A stretch of 64,000 bases of DNA from Flavisphingomonas formosensis. GTDB taxonomy: Bacteria; Pseudomonadota; Alphaproteobacteria; Sphingomonadales; Sphingomonadaceae. Position numbers and translations under genes: made by a program. The DNA is taken from contig NZ_WRPK01000001.1 in NCBI RefSeq assembly GCF_009755815.1, positions 62,001 to 126,000 of the forward strand, given 5' to 3'. Shown here one piece after another: positions 17,946 to 25,959 of the stretch (its first letter is position 1; every line of letters begins with the position of its first letter). The notes beneath the pieces are model-generated. The model had not been told where the DNA came from and made no database searches. It saw only the letters and a list, made by a program, of their open reading frames with translations.

Positions 17946-17961
17946 TAAAAAGGAATTGATT

Positions 17962-18984
17962 ATGGGCCCGTCCCGCCCGCTTCTCGCCGTGCTTCGCGGC
18001 GAGCGGCGAGACCCTCCGCCCGTGTGGCTCATGCGCCAGGCCGGGCGCTATCTGCCCGAATATCGCGCGCTCCGGGCCGATAAGGGCGGCTTCCTCGAGC
18101 TCGTCCACGACAGCGCCGCGGCGGCGGAGGTGACGCTGCAGCCGATCCGGCGCTTCGGCTTCGACGGCGCGATCCTCTTTTCGGACATTCTCGTCATTCC
18201 CCATGCGCTGGGACAGGATCTGACCTTCGAGGCCGGCGAAGGCCCGCGCCTCGCGCCGCCGCTGGTCGATCATGCGCTGGATGCGCTGACCCGCGCGCCA
18301 GAACGGCTTGCCCCGATCTACGAGACGGTCCGCCGCGTCGCCGCCGCTCTGCCGCGCGAGACCACCTTCCTCGGCTTTGCGGGCAGCCCCTGGACCGTCG
18401 CGACCTACATGGTCGCCGGACAGGGCAGCCGCGAGCAGGCGGAGGCGCGCCGCTACGCCTATCGCGATCCGGTCGCCTTCGGTGCGATCATCGATGCGAT
18501 CGCGGACGCCACCGTCGATTATCTCGCCGAACAGATCGACGCGGGCGTGCATGCCGTGCAGCTCTTCGACAGCTGGTCGGGCAGCCTCGCTCCGCGTGAG
18601 TTCGAACGTTGGGTGATCGCACCGACGGTACGCATCGTCACCGCGTTGCGCGCGCGTCATCCCGACACGCCGATCATCGGTTTTCCGAAGGGAGCCGGCG
18701 GCAAGCTGCCCGCTTATGCCCGCGAAACGGTGGTCGATGCGATCGGGCTCGACGAAACGGTTGACGCGGCCTGGGCCAATACCCATCTACCGCTCGGCCT
18801 GCCCGTCCAGGGCAATCTCGATCCACTTGCACTGATTGCCGGGGGCGAAGCGCTCCTTTCATCGGTCAAGGCGATCAGAGGGGCTTTCCCGGAGCGCCCG
18901 CATGTGTTCAATCTCGGCCACGGCATCCTGCCCGACACGCCCATCGCGCATGTCGAGCGTCTGCTGGAGCTGGTGAGGGCGTGA
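17962..18984 (+). CDS. hemE: Uroporphyrinogen decarboxylase
   Basis: Decarboxylates the four acetate chains of uroporphyrinogen III to give coproporphyrinogen III in haem synthesis. 340 residues from ATG 17962, preceded by an AAAAAGGA ribosome-binding site; an ATG at 17911 would add 17 unconserved residues. Family signatures are PVWLMRQAGRYLPEYRALR (N-terminal substrate-binding Arg residues), ILFSDILVIPHALG, GFAGSPWTVATYMVAGQGS and the C-terminal HVFNLGHGILPDTP. hemJ follows after 16 bp, so haem genes are clustered at the origin. Confidence 0.96.
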   Translation: MGPSRPLLAVLRGERRDPPPVWLMRQAGRYLPEYRALRADKGGFLELVHDSAAAAEVTLQPIRRFGFDGAILFSDILVIPHALGQDLTFEAGEGPRLAPPLVDHALDALTRAPERLAPIYETVRRVAAALPRETTFLGFAGSPWTVATYMVAGQGSREQAEARRYAYRDPVAFGAIIDAIADATVDYLAEQIDAGVHAVQLFDSWSGSLAPREFERWVIAPTVRIVTALRARHPDTPIIGFPKGAGGKLPAYARETVVDAIGLDETVDAAWANTHLPLGLPVQGNLDPLALIAGGEALLSSVKAIRGAFPERPHVFNLGHGILPDTPIAHVERLLELVRA

Positions 18985-19000
18985 GGGCCGCGACAATCCG

Positions 19001-19453
19001 ATGACTGCCTTGGTGGGATTTCTTGGCGCTGCCTATCCGTGGGTGAAAGCGGCGCATCTGATCTTCGTGATCTTCTGGATCGCCGGCCTCTTCATGCTGC
19101 CGCGCTTCTACATCTACCACCAGCCGGTGGCGCCGGGATCGGTGGAAGACCGGCAGTGGATCGAGCGGGAGAGCCGGCTCAGGCGGATCATCATCACGCC
19201 TGCGATGGCGCTCGTCTGGATCTTCGGGCTCATGCTGGCGACCGACCAGGGCCTGTGGGACCAGCATTGGTTCCAGGCCAAGCTCGCCTGCGTGCTCGCG
19301 CTCAGCGGCTATCATGGCTGGGCGGTGGGCTATGGCAAGAAGCTCGCCTCTGGCTTCCGCCCGCCCAGCGACCGGGCGCTTCGGATGATGAACGAGATCC
19401 CCGGCATCGCCACCGCGGTGGTGGTGATCCTGGTGATCGTCCGGCCTTTCTGA
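19001..19453 (+). CDS. hemJ: Protoporphyrinogen oxidase HemJ
   Basis: Membrane-bound oxidase converting protoporphyrinogen IX to protoporphyrin IX; the alphaproteobacterial type that replaces HemG/HemY. 150 residues with four predicted membrane helices (about 13-33, 62-82, 90-110, 130-149). The conserved His in WVKAAHLIFVIFWIAGLFMLPR and Lys in WFQAKLACVLALSGYHGW are present, as are RRIIITPAMALVWIFG and YGKKLASG. It follows hemE directly and likely shares its transcript. Confidence 0.92.
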   Translation: MTALVGFLGAAYPWVKAAHLIFVIFWIAGLFMLPRFYIYHQPVAPGSVEDRQWIERESRLRRIIITPAMALVWIFGLMLATDQGLWDQHWFQAKLACVLALSGYHGWAVGYGKKLASGFRPPSDRALRMMNEIPGIATAVVVILVIVRPF

Positions 19454-19468
19454 CGGGGCGGCCCAGCC

Positions 19469-19816
19469 GTGCGCGGGACGGTGTCGGCAGCGATGGCAGC
19501 GGCGCTCCTGGTGGCTTCCGGGCCGGCGGGTGCGAGCACGTTGAACGAGGATCTGCGCTGCCTGGTGGTAACCGCGACGATCGTTGGCGACGGTAAGGGC
19601 GAAGGGAAGGAAAATCTCGTCAGCGGAGTGCTTTACTTTGTCGGCATGATCGACGGCAAAGCGCCTGGGATCGATCTCAAGACCGAGATGCAGAAGGTCT
19701 CGGCCGCGATGACCCAGACGGACTTCGCCCGCGACGCGCAGCGTTGCGGGGACGTTTTGGTGGCCAAGGGGCAGGAACTCCAGGCCATCGGGCAGGCGCT
19801 GGAACAGGGCAAATAG
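19469..19816 (+). CDS. Small secreted protein of unknown function
   Basis: 115 residues, not recognised. A Sec signal peptide ends near GPAGA-S (about residue 22). The mature part is helical with two cysteines (31 and 93) that could form a disulfide, and a central hydrophobic helix VSGVLYFVGMIDGKAPGIDL. The start is uncertain: GTG 19469, GTG 19481 or ATG 19493 all leave a signal peptide. It sits 15 bp after hemJ on the same strand and upstream of rho with a 146-bp gap. Role unknown. Confidence 0.7.
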   Translation: MRGTVSAAMAAALLVASGPAGASTLNEDLRCLVVTATIVGDGKGEGKENLVSGVLYFVGMIDGKAPGIDLKTEMQKVSAAMTQTDFARDAQRCGDVLVAKGQELQAIGQALEQGK

Positions 19817-19962
19817 CCGCTAAACTGCGTCTGCCGCCGCTTGACTTGGCTTTCGCCCCCGCCTAACCGCCGGAAAGAGGATGCCTCCCGTTCGAGCGAG
19901 GCCGACTTTTCCCGATTTCTCAGTATCGTGGCGCAGATGCCACATCCTCCAGGAAAATTCGA

Positions 19963-21219
19963 ATGCATCTCAAGGACTTGAAGAAAAAGACCCCCGCCGA
20001 GCTGGTCACCATGGCCGAGGAGCTGGGCGTCGAGGGCGCGTCCACGATGCGCAAGCAGGATCTCATGTTCGGGATCCTCAAGGTCCAGGCCGAGAATGGC
20101 GACCAGATCATGGGCATCGGCACCATCGAGGTGCTGCCCGACGGTTTCGGTTTCCTCCGCAGCCCGGAGGCCAACTATCTCGCCGGACCCGACGACATCT
20201 ACGTATCGCCCAACCAGGTCCGCAAGTTCGGCCTGCGCACGGGCGACACTGTGGAAGGTGAGATTCGCGCGCCCAAGGATGGCGAGCGCTATTTCGCTCT
20301 CACCCGGCTGGTCTCGATCAACTTCGACGATCCCGATGTCGTGCGCCATCGCGTCAATTTCGACAATCTCACCCCGCTCTATCCGGAACAGAAGCTGCGG
20401 CTCGACACGCTCGACCCGACCGTGAAGGACAAGTCGGCGCGGGTGATCGACATCATCGCGCCGCAGGGCAAGGGCCAGCGTGCCCTGATCGTGGCGCCGC
20501 CGCGGGTCGGCAAGACCGTGCTCCTGCAGAACATCGCCAAGGCGATCACCGACAACCATCCCGAAGTCTTCCTGATCGTGCTGCTGATCGACGAGCGGCC
20601 CGAGGAAGTCACCGACATGCAGCGCAGCGTGAAGGGCGAGGTAATCTCCTCGACCTTCGACGAGCCTGCCAGCCGCCACGTCCAGGTCGCCGAGATGGTG
20701 ATCGAGAAGGCCAAACGGCTCGTCGAGCATAAGAAGGACGTCGTCATCCTGCTCGACTCCATCACCCGCCTGGGTCGCGCCTACAACACGGTCGTGCCGT
20801 CTTCGGGCAAGGTGCTCACCGGCGGCGTCGACGCCAATGCGCTGCAGCGGCCGAAGCGCTTTTTCGGCGCCGCGCGCAACATCGAGGAGGGCGGTTCGCT
20901 CTCGATCATCGCGACCGCGCTGATCGATACCGGCAGCCGCATGGACGAGGTGATCTTCGAGGAGTTCAAGGGCACCGGCAACTCCGAGATCGTGCTCGAC
21001 CGCAAGGTCGCCGACAAGCGCATCTTCCCGGCGATGGACGTCGGCAAGTCCGGCACCCGCAAGGAAGAGCTGCTGGTCGACAAGGCGAAGCTCTCGAAAA
21101 TGTGGGTGCTGCGCCGGATCCTCATGCAGATGGGCACCATCGACGCGATGGAGTTCCTGCTCGACAAGATGAAGGATTCGAAGACCAACGAGGACTTCTT
21201 CGATTCGATGAATCAGTAA
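19963..21219 (+). CDS. rho: Transcription termination factor Rho
   Basis: Hexameric RNA-dependent ATPase that terminates transcription. 418 residues. The N-terminal Rho-N domain starts [20 protein letters not shown]; the RNA-binding fold holds [22 protein letters not shown]. Walker A is [18 protein letters not shown] and Walker B region [16 protein letters not shown]. The Q-loop [23 protein letters not shown] and R-loop follow. ATG 19963 with AGGA upstream. The 146-bp leader (19817-19962) may host autoregulatory termination as in other bacteria, which I infer only. Confidence 0.97.
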   Translation: MHLKDLKKKTPAELVTMAEELGVEGASTMRKQDLMFGILKVQAENGDQIMGIGTIEVLPDGFGFLRSPEANYLAGPDDIYVSPNQVRKFGLRTGDTVEGEIRAPKDGERYFALTRLVSINFDDPDVVRHRVNFDNLTPLYPEQKLRLDTLDPTVKDKSARVIDIIAPQGKGQRALIVAPPRVGKTVLLQNIAKAITDNHPEVFLIVLLIDERPEEVTDMQRSVKGEVISSTFDEPASRHVQVAEMVIEKAKRLVEHKKDVVILLDSITRLGRAYNTVVPSSGKVLTGGVDANALQRPKRFFGAARNIEEGGSLSIIATALIDTGSRMDEVIFEEFKGTGNSEIVLDRKVADKRIFPAMDVGKSGTRKEELLVDKAKLSKMWVLRRILMQMGTIDAMEFLLDKMKDSKTNEDFFDSMNQ

Positions 21220-21230
21220 GCGGATCGGCG

Positions 21231-21920
21231 ATGATTGCACTCCTCGTCGCCAGCACGACCTCCCTGGCCGGGCTGTGGCAGGAGGCGTTGGCCGATTTCG
21301 CCAATTTCGGAAGTCTCTCCGCGCTGACCGCCTTTGCGACCGTGGTGCTGCTGGACGTGGCGCTGGCGGGCGACAATGCGGTCATCGTGGGATCGCTGGC
21401 CTCGGGACTACCGGTCGCGCAGCGGCGCAGGGTGATCCTGATCGGCGTGCTCGCCGCCCTGGTTCTACGCATCGTCTTCGCGGTCGCGGTTCTTTACGGG
21501 CTGGAGAATTTCAAGCGCTACGGCCTCGTCCTCGCCGGCGGGCTGCTGCTGCTGTGGGTCGCCTGGAAGATGTACCGGGAGCTGCGCGCGAGCGTCGGCG
21601 AGGGCACGGAAGGGCAGGAGGAGGGCATCCGCTCCCGCAGCTTCCTGTCCGCGGCCTGGGCGGTTGCCGTCGCCGATGTCTCGATGAGCCTGGACAATGT
21701 GCTGGCGGTGGCAGGAGCCGCGCGCCAGCATCCTGGCATCATGGTGCTGGGCCTGATCCTCTCCGTCGCGCTGATGGGGCTCGCCGCCAACATCATTGCG
21801 GGGCTGATCGAGCGCTATCGCTGGATCGCCTTCATCGGCCTCGCCATCATCCTGTGGGTCGCCGGCAAGATGATCTACGACGGCCTCGGCGATCTCGGCA
21901 GAGCGGGTTTGTTGGGGTGA
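21231..21920 (+). CDS. TerC-family integral membrane protein (YjbE-like)
   Basis: Multi-pass inner-membrane protein of the TerC/Alx/YjbE family, implicated in Mn2+ or other metal handling. 229 residues with about seven helices. The two inverted repeats each carry the family acidic motif: VVLLDVALAGDNAVIVGSLASG and AVAVADVSMSLDNVLAVAGAA. A charged cytosolic loop (SVGEGTEGQEEGIRSRS) lies between them. ATG 21231, 11 bp after rho. A longer in-frame start at 21102 lies within rho and is rejected. Confidence 0.9.
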   Translation: MIALLVASTTSLAGLWQEALADFANFGSLSALTAFATVVLLDVALAGDNAVIVGSLASGLPVAQRRRVILIGVLAALVLRIVFAVAVLYGLENFKRYGLVLAGGLLLLWVAWKMYRELRASVGEGTEGQEEGIRSRSFLSAAWAVAVADVSMSLDNVLAVAGAARQHPGIMVLGLILSVALMGLAANIIAGLIERYRWIAFIGLAIILWVAGKMIYDGLGDLGRAGLLG

Positions 21921-22007
21921 CCATGATCCTCCCTTGAAGGGGAGCGTCGAGAAAAGGTCGAGGACTCTCGATGCGTCACCCAGCGGAGGCTTCGCCTTTT
22001 TTCGCCG

Positions 22008-22093
22008 CGTCATGCCAGCTTCCGCTGGCATGACTCTCAACTGGCAGCCGGCGGGATCGTGGAGAGCGATGCCAGCTTTCGCTGGCACGACGT
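22008..22093. repeat. Dispersed ~85-bp double-hairpin intergenic repeat, copy 1
   Basis: Element with two palindromes. The first has a perfect 10-bp stem TCATGCCAGC/GCTGGCATGA (22010-22033, loop TTCC), the second TGCCAGC/GCTGGCA (22070-22087, loop TTTC). The outer ends are themselves inverted (CGTCATGCC ... GGCACGACG). Related copies occur at 36931-37014 and 52759-52843, all intergenic. This is the only notable content of the 235-bp gap between the TerC gene and qor; the hairpins may act as terminators between these convergent genes. Confidence 0.8.
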
Positions 22094-22155
22094 GGATTTA
22101 CGCGACGATACCTGGAATGGGATGGGGGTGATGCGCAGCAGGTGGAGGATGAGAA

Positions 22156-23133
22156 TCACGGCACCAGGATGGTCGATCCCGTCGTCTGGCGGCCTTCCAG
22201 CGCGCGATGCGCCTCGGCGGCCTCGCTGAGCGGAAAACGCTGGTCGATCCCGACCTTCAGCCTGCCGTCCACCACCATCTCGAACAGCGTCCGGCCAGCA
22301 GACTGGAGCGTGCCGGGCGCGGCGATATAGTCGTAGAGCGTCGGCCGGGTGACGAACAGCGATCCGGCGCGCAGGAGATCGAGCGCGCTGAAGGGGGGCA
22401 CGGGCCCGCTGGCGTTGCCATAGGTTATGACGAGGCCGCATCGTGCCGTGGCCGCCAGCGACGCGGCCCAGCTTGCCGCGCCGATCCCGTCGAACACGAC
22501 ATCGACGCCGCGTCCGCCGGTCAGATCACGCACCGTCCCCGCGAGCGCGTCATAAGGGCAGGAGAGTGCATGATCCGCGCCGAGCGCCGTCGCGCGATCC
22601 GCCTTTTCCGGGCTGCCGGCATGGGCGATCACGGTGACGCCGATCGCTTTCAGCCATTGCACGAGCACCTGGCCGACGCCGCCCGCTGCGCCATGCACCA
22701 GCGCACTCTGGCCGGCGTGGATCTTTGCGCAGGGCTCGACCAGCATCCAGCTGGTGAGGCCTTTCATGAAAGCACCGGCCGCGACTTCTTCGGACACGCC
22801 CTCGGGCAGTGTGACCGTCATCGTGGCGGGCACCACGACATGGGTCGCATAGCTACCCGCGCGCACCAGAAAAGCGACACGGTCTCCGGTCCGCATGTCG
22901 GTCACGCTCTCGCCGACGGCCTCGACCGTGCCCCCGCCCTCGACGCCCAGGCCGGACGGCATGGCGAGCGGATAGAGGCCGCTGCGGTGATAGGTATCGA
23001 TGAAGTTGAGGCCCGAGGCGGCAACCCGGATGCGGACCTCGCCCGGCCCGGGTTCGGGCAGGGCGATGTTCTCGCGTTCGATCACCTCCGGTCCGCCGTG
23101 CGACCGGATGATGATCCTATATGGTTCGTTCAC
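22156..23133 (-). CDS. Quinone oxidoreductase (zeta-crystallin type, NADPH)
   Basis: NADPH-dependent medium-chain reductase of the quinone oxidoreductase subgroup, without zinc. 325 residues. N-terminal GroES-like domain with GPGEVRIRVAASGLNFIDTYHRSGLYPL, the classical QOR stretch. Cofactor-binding part begins LVHGAAGGVGQVLVQWLKAIG with the AxxGGVG motif. C-terminal LSEAAEAHRALEGRQTTGSTIL is conserved. GTG 23133 overlaps the upstream hydrolase stop (GTGA), so the two are coupled. Confidence 0.92.
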   Translation of the reverse strand: MNEPYRIIIRSHGGPEVIERENIALPEPGPGEVRIRVAASGLNFIDTYHRSGLYPLAMPSGLGVEGGGTVEAVGESVTDMRTGDRVAFLVRAGSYATHVVVPATMTVTLPEGVSEEVAAGAFMKGLTSWMLVEPCAKIHAGQSALVHGAAGGVGQVLVQWLKAIGVTVIAHAGSPEKADRATALGADHALSCPYDALAGTVRDLTGGRGVDVVFDGIGAASWAASLAATARCGLVITYGNASGPVPPFSALDLLRAGSLFVTRPTLYDYIAAPGTLQSAGRTLFEMVVDGRLKVGIDQRFPLSEAAEAHRALEGRQTTGSTILVP

Positions 23134-23831
23134 GCGAGATGCTCGGCAAAGAAGGCAGCCGTGGTGCCGTCGGCGCGTTGGGCGCCCTCTTCGTTGCGGC
23201 GAGCGCCGAACTGGGTCGCGAAGCCGTGATCGAGCCCCGGATAATCGAGGATCGTCACCTTGGGGTGGCCGTCCAGCCCCTCATGCATCTTCGCCTGGGC
23301 ATCCTTCGGAACGAAGCCGTCCTCACCCGCGACATGGAGGAGCAGCGGTTTGGCGATGGCGTGGCTCTCGCCGAGCAGACCGTCGATGCCGACGCCATAA
23401 TAACCCACGCTCGCGTCGATATCGGTACGCGCAGCGGTCATGTAGGCGAGCCGGCCGCCGAGGCAGTAGCCGACCGCGCCGACCTTGCCGCTGCCGCCGA
23501 GCAGGCTGCGCGCAGCCTTGATCGTCGCCTCGATGTCCGCGATTCCCTGGGTCTGGTCGAACTTGCCGAACAGGTCGAAGCCGCGCTGCATCTGCTCGGG
23601 CACGTCGGGATCGAGCTCGATGCCCGGCTCGATCCGCCAGAACAGGTCCGGTGCGATAGCGAGATAACCGTCAGCGGCCAGCGTGTCCGCCTTGTCGCGG
23701 ATACCGGCATTCACGCCGAAGATTTCCTGGATCACGATGATCGCCGCCTTGGGCGTGCCGGCCGGCTCCGCGCAATACGCCTTGAAGCTGCCGTCATGCT
23801 CCAGCGTTTCGATGTCGATCATCTTGCCCAT
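23130..23831 (-). CDS. Dienelactone hydrolase family protein
   Basis: Alpha/beta hydrolase of the dienelactone hydrolase family, able to open lactones of chlorocatechol pathways or act as a general esterase. 233 residues from ATG 23831, which has an AAAGGA ribosome-binding site. With this start the catalytic triad falls at Cys123 (AVGYCLGGRLAY), Asp171 (HVAGEDGFVP) and His202 (YPGLDHGFA), the canonical DLH positions. GVNAGIRDKADTLAADGYLAIAPDL is the oxyanion-hole region. It overlaps the ogt gene upstream by 13 bp and qor downstream by 4 bp. No catechol genes are nearby. Confidence 0.9.
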   Translation of the reverse strand: MGKMIDIETLEHDGSFKAYCAEPAGTPKAAIIVIQEIFGVNAGIRDKADTLAADGYLAIAPDLFWRIEPGIELDPDVPEQMQRGFDLFGKFDQTQGIADIEATIKAARSLLGGSGKVGAVGYCLGGRLAYMTAARTDIDASVGYYGVGIDGLLGESHAIAKPLLLHVAGEDGFVPKDAQAKMHEGLDGHPKVTILDYPGLDHGFATQFGARRNEEGAQRADGTTAAFFAEHLA

Positions 23832-24304
23832 GCCTGATCCTTTCGCCATTTCGATTCGTGATCCAGCAGCCATAGCTTGGTGACTATGCCTTTGCCGCCG
23901 CTGTAATAGCCGATCGATCCCCCCGATCCGATGACACGGTGGCAGGGAATGACGATCGGAAAGGGATTGCGCCTGCAGGCTTGCCCGATGGCACGCGGAC
24001 CCGAGGCGATGGTGCGTGCCAGGGCTCCATAGCTCATCGTCTCGCCATAGGGGATGCCGGCGATGGCGGCGCGATGCGCTTCACCCCGCTCGCTCGATGC
24101 AGTTTCGAGAGGAAGATCGAACATTGCCAGCCTTCCGTCGAACCAGGCCCGGATCTGCGCAGCGGCTTCGCGGAGAACGGCGGTGCTATCCGTGGCATGT
24201 GCGTCCTCCGCGCACAGGCGGATCGAACAGAGCCGCTCGTCCCGGGCGATCAGCTCGATCGCGCCGATGGGACTTTCCAGAAGGGCGACATGTGTCTCGG
24301 GCAT
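23819..24304 (-). CDS. ogt: Methylated-DNA--protein-cysteine methyltransferase
   Basis: Suicide repair protein that transfers methyl from O6-methylguanine to its own cysteine. 161 residues, single-domain Ogt type without the Ada N-terminus. Acceptor Cys121 is in VIPCHRVIGSGGSIGYYSGG; the recognition helix region IPYGETMSYGALARTIASGPRAIGQACRRNPFPI is conserved. ATG 24304. First gene of the ogt-DLH-qor minus-strand unit; it diverges from the DUF6489-mnmE transcript. Confidence 0.94.
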   Translation of the reverse strand: MPETHVALLESPIGAIELIARDERLCSIRLCAEDAHATDSTAVLREAAAQIRAWFDGRLAMFDLPLETASSERGEAHRAAIAGIPYGETMSYGALARTIASGPRAIGQACRRNPFPIVIPCHRVIGSGGSIGYYSGGKGIVTKLWLLDHESKWRKDQAWAR

Positions 24305-24366
24305 GGACGGGTTCCGGTGGACGCTTTACCAGCAGCAGCAGGTTCGGCTCAACAGGGATAGCGCCC

Positions 24367-24597
24367 ATGAAGATCAGCGTCGATGTCGACTGCACGCCTG
24401 AGGAGGCCCGTCGCTTCCTGGGACTGCCGGATCTCACCAGCGTGCATGAAATCTATCTCGACAAGATCCGGCGCACGATCGACGACGGCATGATCACGCC
24501 GGATACGTTGCAAACGCTGCTGAATAGCTGGACGCCGATGGGCGAGGCGGGCTTTGCCCTCTGGAAGCAGCTGTTCGACAAGTTGGGTGGAAAATGA
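24367..24597 (+). CDS. DUF6489-type small conserved protein
   Basis: 76 residues, an acidic, mostly helical cytosolic protein of the sphingomonad DUF6489 type. It starts MKISVDVDCTPEEARRFLGL and contains LQTLLNSWTPMGEAGFALWKQLF, which reads as an amphipathic helix. No catalytic motif seen. ATG 24367. It ends 12 bp before mnmE on the same strand, so it is the first gene of the mnmE-mnmG-rsmG-parAB transcript or shares its promoter. Function unknown. Confidence 0.82.
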   Translation: MKISVDVDCTPEEARRFLGLPDLTSVHEIYLDKIRRTIDDGMITPDTLQTLLNSWTPMGEAGFALWKQLFDKLGGK

Positions 24598-24609
24598 GCG
24601 TCTAGCCTG

Positions 24610-25905
24610 ATGAGCGGGAACAACCGCCGCGATACCATCTTCGCCTTGTCGAGCGGTGCACCGCCTTCCGGGATCGCGGTGATCCGGATCAGTGGACCCG
24701 CAGCCGGTCCGGTGCTCGAGGATTTTTCCGGGTCTGTGCCGCGACCGCGGTTTGCGACGCTCCGCCGGATCAGCGATCCAGCGAGCGGCCTGATGCTCGA
24801 TCATGGTCTCGTGCTCTGGTTTCCGGGACCTCATAGCGCGACTGGCGAGGATCTCGCCGAGTTGCATCTGCACGGGGGACGCGGCGTGGTCGCGGCCGTG
24901 CTGAGGGCCTTGGCTGGCGATCCACGGCTTTCTCCCGCAGAGGCTGGCGAGTTCACGCGGCGTGCTTTTGAGAATGGCCGCATCGATCTTGCCGAAGCGG
25001 AGGGTCTTGCGGATTTGCTCGCCGCCGAGACCGAAAGCCAGCGCCGCGCGGCGCTGGCGATGGCGGAAGGCGGGTTGAGCCGCCAGATCGAGTATTGGCG
25101 GCGAAATATCGTCCAGGCTTCCGCTCGTATCGAGGCGATGCTGGACTTCGCCGATGAAGACGATGTCCCCGCGATGGACGAGGAGGGGCGGGCAGAGGTA
25201 CTCGACCTTTCACGTGAAATGCGCGACCTGCTCGACGCGCCTTCCGCCGAGCGGCTGCGTGATGGCATTCGGGTTGCGATTGCCGGACCGCCCAATACCG
25301 GCAAATCGACCCTGCTGAACGCCATCGTCGGACGGGAGGCGGCGATCACGTCCGCGATTCCCGGCACCACCCGCGATGTGATCGAAGCGCCGGTGGCGAT
25401 CGGAGCTATTCCTTTCCTGTTCAGCGACACCGCCGGCCTGCGTGCCTCCGAAGACGAGATAGAACGGATCGGAGTGGAGCGGGCGCACGCGATCATCGCG
25501 GCGGCGGACATCGTGCTGTGGCTGGATGACTCGGCTCCGCCCGACGATGCACGTTTCGTGGCCCTGCACCCACGGATCGATATCGAAGACCGTAAAAACC
25601 CGGCCGAAGGTCGCTTGGGTATTTCGGCTGCAACCGGGGAAGGAATGGCGGCGCTTCTTGCGCAGCTGGTCCGTCGCGCGGAATCGCTCATCCCCGCAGA
25701 GGGTGAAATCGCCCTGAACGCCAGGCAGAGGGGATCGGTGGCCGATGCGGTTTCCGCGCTCGAACTCTGCACATCGAACGCGGACCCGTTGATCGTAGCG
25801 GAGGCGCTCCGCCTGGCCCGTGCCGCACTCGACCGGGTGACGGGCAGGGCGGGCGTCGAAGATATGCTCGACGCGCTTTTCGGGCGGTTCTGCATCGGAA
25901 AATAG
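24610..25905 (+). CDS. mnmE: tRNA-5-carboxymethylaminomethyl-2-thiouridine GTPase MnmE
   Basis: With MnmG it modifies the wobble uridine of tRNAs. 431 residues. The N-terminal folate-binding domain has DTIFALSSGAPPSGIAVIRISGP and HLHGGRGVV. The G domain has P-loop GPPNTGKSTLLNAIVGREAA (226 on), G2 ITSAIPGTTRDVIE and G3 DTAGLRASEDEIE. The G4 NKxD motif is replaced by a shortened, diverged stretch near LHPRIDIEDRKN, unlike most MnmE. The C-terminal catalytic FCIGK is present. An imperfect parS-like palindrome lies inside the gene at 25208-25219. Confidence 0.95.
   Translation: MSGNNRRDTIFALSSGAPPSGIAVIRISGPAAGPVLEDFSGSVPRPRFATLRRISDPASGLMLDHGLVLWFPGPHSATGEDLAELHLHGGRGVVAAVLRALAGDPRLSPAEAGEFTRRAFENGRIDLAEAEGLADLLAAETESQRRAALAMAEGGLSRQIEYWRRNIVQASARIEAMLDFADEDDVPAMDEEGRAEVLDLSREMRDLLDAPSAERLRDGIRVAIAGPPNTGKSTLLNAIVGREAAITSAIPGTTRDVIEAPVAIGAIPFLFSDTAGLRASEDEIERIGVERAHAIIAAADIVLWLDDSAPPDDARFVALHPRIDIEDRKNPAEGRLGISAATGEGMAALLAQLVRRAESLIPAEGEIALNARQRGSVADAVSALELCTSNADPLIVAEALRLARAALDRVTGRAGVEDMLDALFGRFCIGK
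25208..25219. promoter_or_regulatory. parS-like half-strength palindrome inside mnmE
   Basis: TTTCACGTGAAA, a perfect 12-bp palindrome matching the core of the TGTTTCACGTGAAACA parS consensus but lacking the outer TG/CA pairs. Weak candidate ParB site about 700 bp before the first strong site. Confidence 0.4.
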
Positions 25906-25924
25906 ATGTTCCACGTGGAACATC
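25905..25924. promoter_or_regulatory. parS: parS centromere site 1 (intergenic mnmE-mnmG)
   Basis: GATGTTCCACGTGGAACATC, a perfect 20-bp palindrome containing the 16-mer TGTTCCACGTGGAACA of the chromosomal parS family. It begins right at the mnmE stop codon and precedes mnmG. ParB should load here; parB is 3.3 kb downstream. Confidence 0.9.
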
Positions 25925-25959
25925 TTGTCTTCGGGGGTCGGCGCCGGTAGCGGCGCATC

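Larger units (their letters stand above)
17673..17961. other. oriC: Predicted chromosomal replication origin (oriC) between ppsR and hemE
   Basis: Non-coding 289-bp region between the divergent ppsR and hemE genes. It holds a perfect DnaA box TGTGGATAA (17808-17816) and three one-mismatch boxes: TGTGGATAG (17683-17691), TTTTCCACA (17775-17783) and TGTGAATAA (17890-17898). Twelve GANTC sites, the target of the CcrM cell-cycle methyltransferase, fall between 17726 and 17945, where chance predicts about one. The hemE-proximal 40 bp (17922-17961) are the AT-richest part and a candidate unwinding element. In Caulobacter and Rickettsia the origin sits in this same gene context. No TTAA-N7-TTAA CtrA site was found. 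It must also carry the hemE and ppsR promoters. Confidence 0.75.

Noticed and set aside
17673-17961. CtrA-binding sites (TTAA-N7-TTAA) as in Caulobacter oriC
   Set aside because: No TTAA occurs in the region.
19633-21240. 535-codon minus-strand ORF opposite rho
   Set aside because: Composition typical of antisense shadow; Rho is intact on the plus strand.
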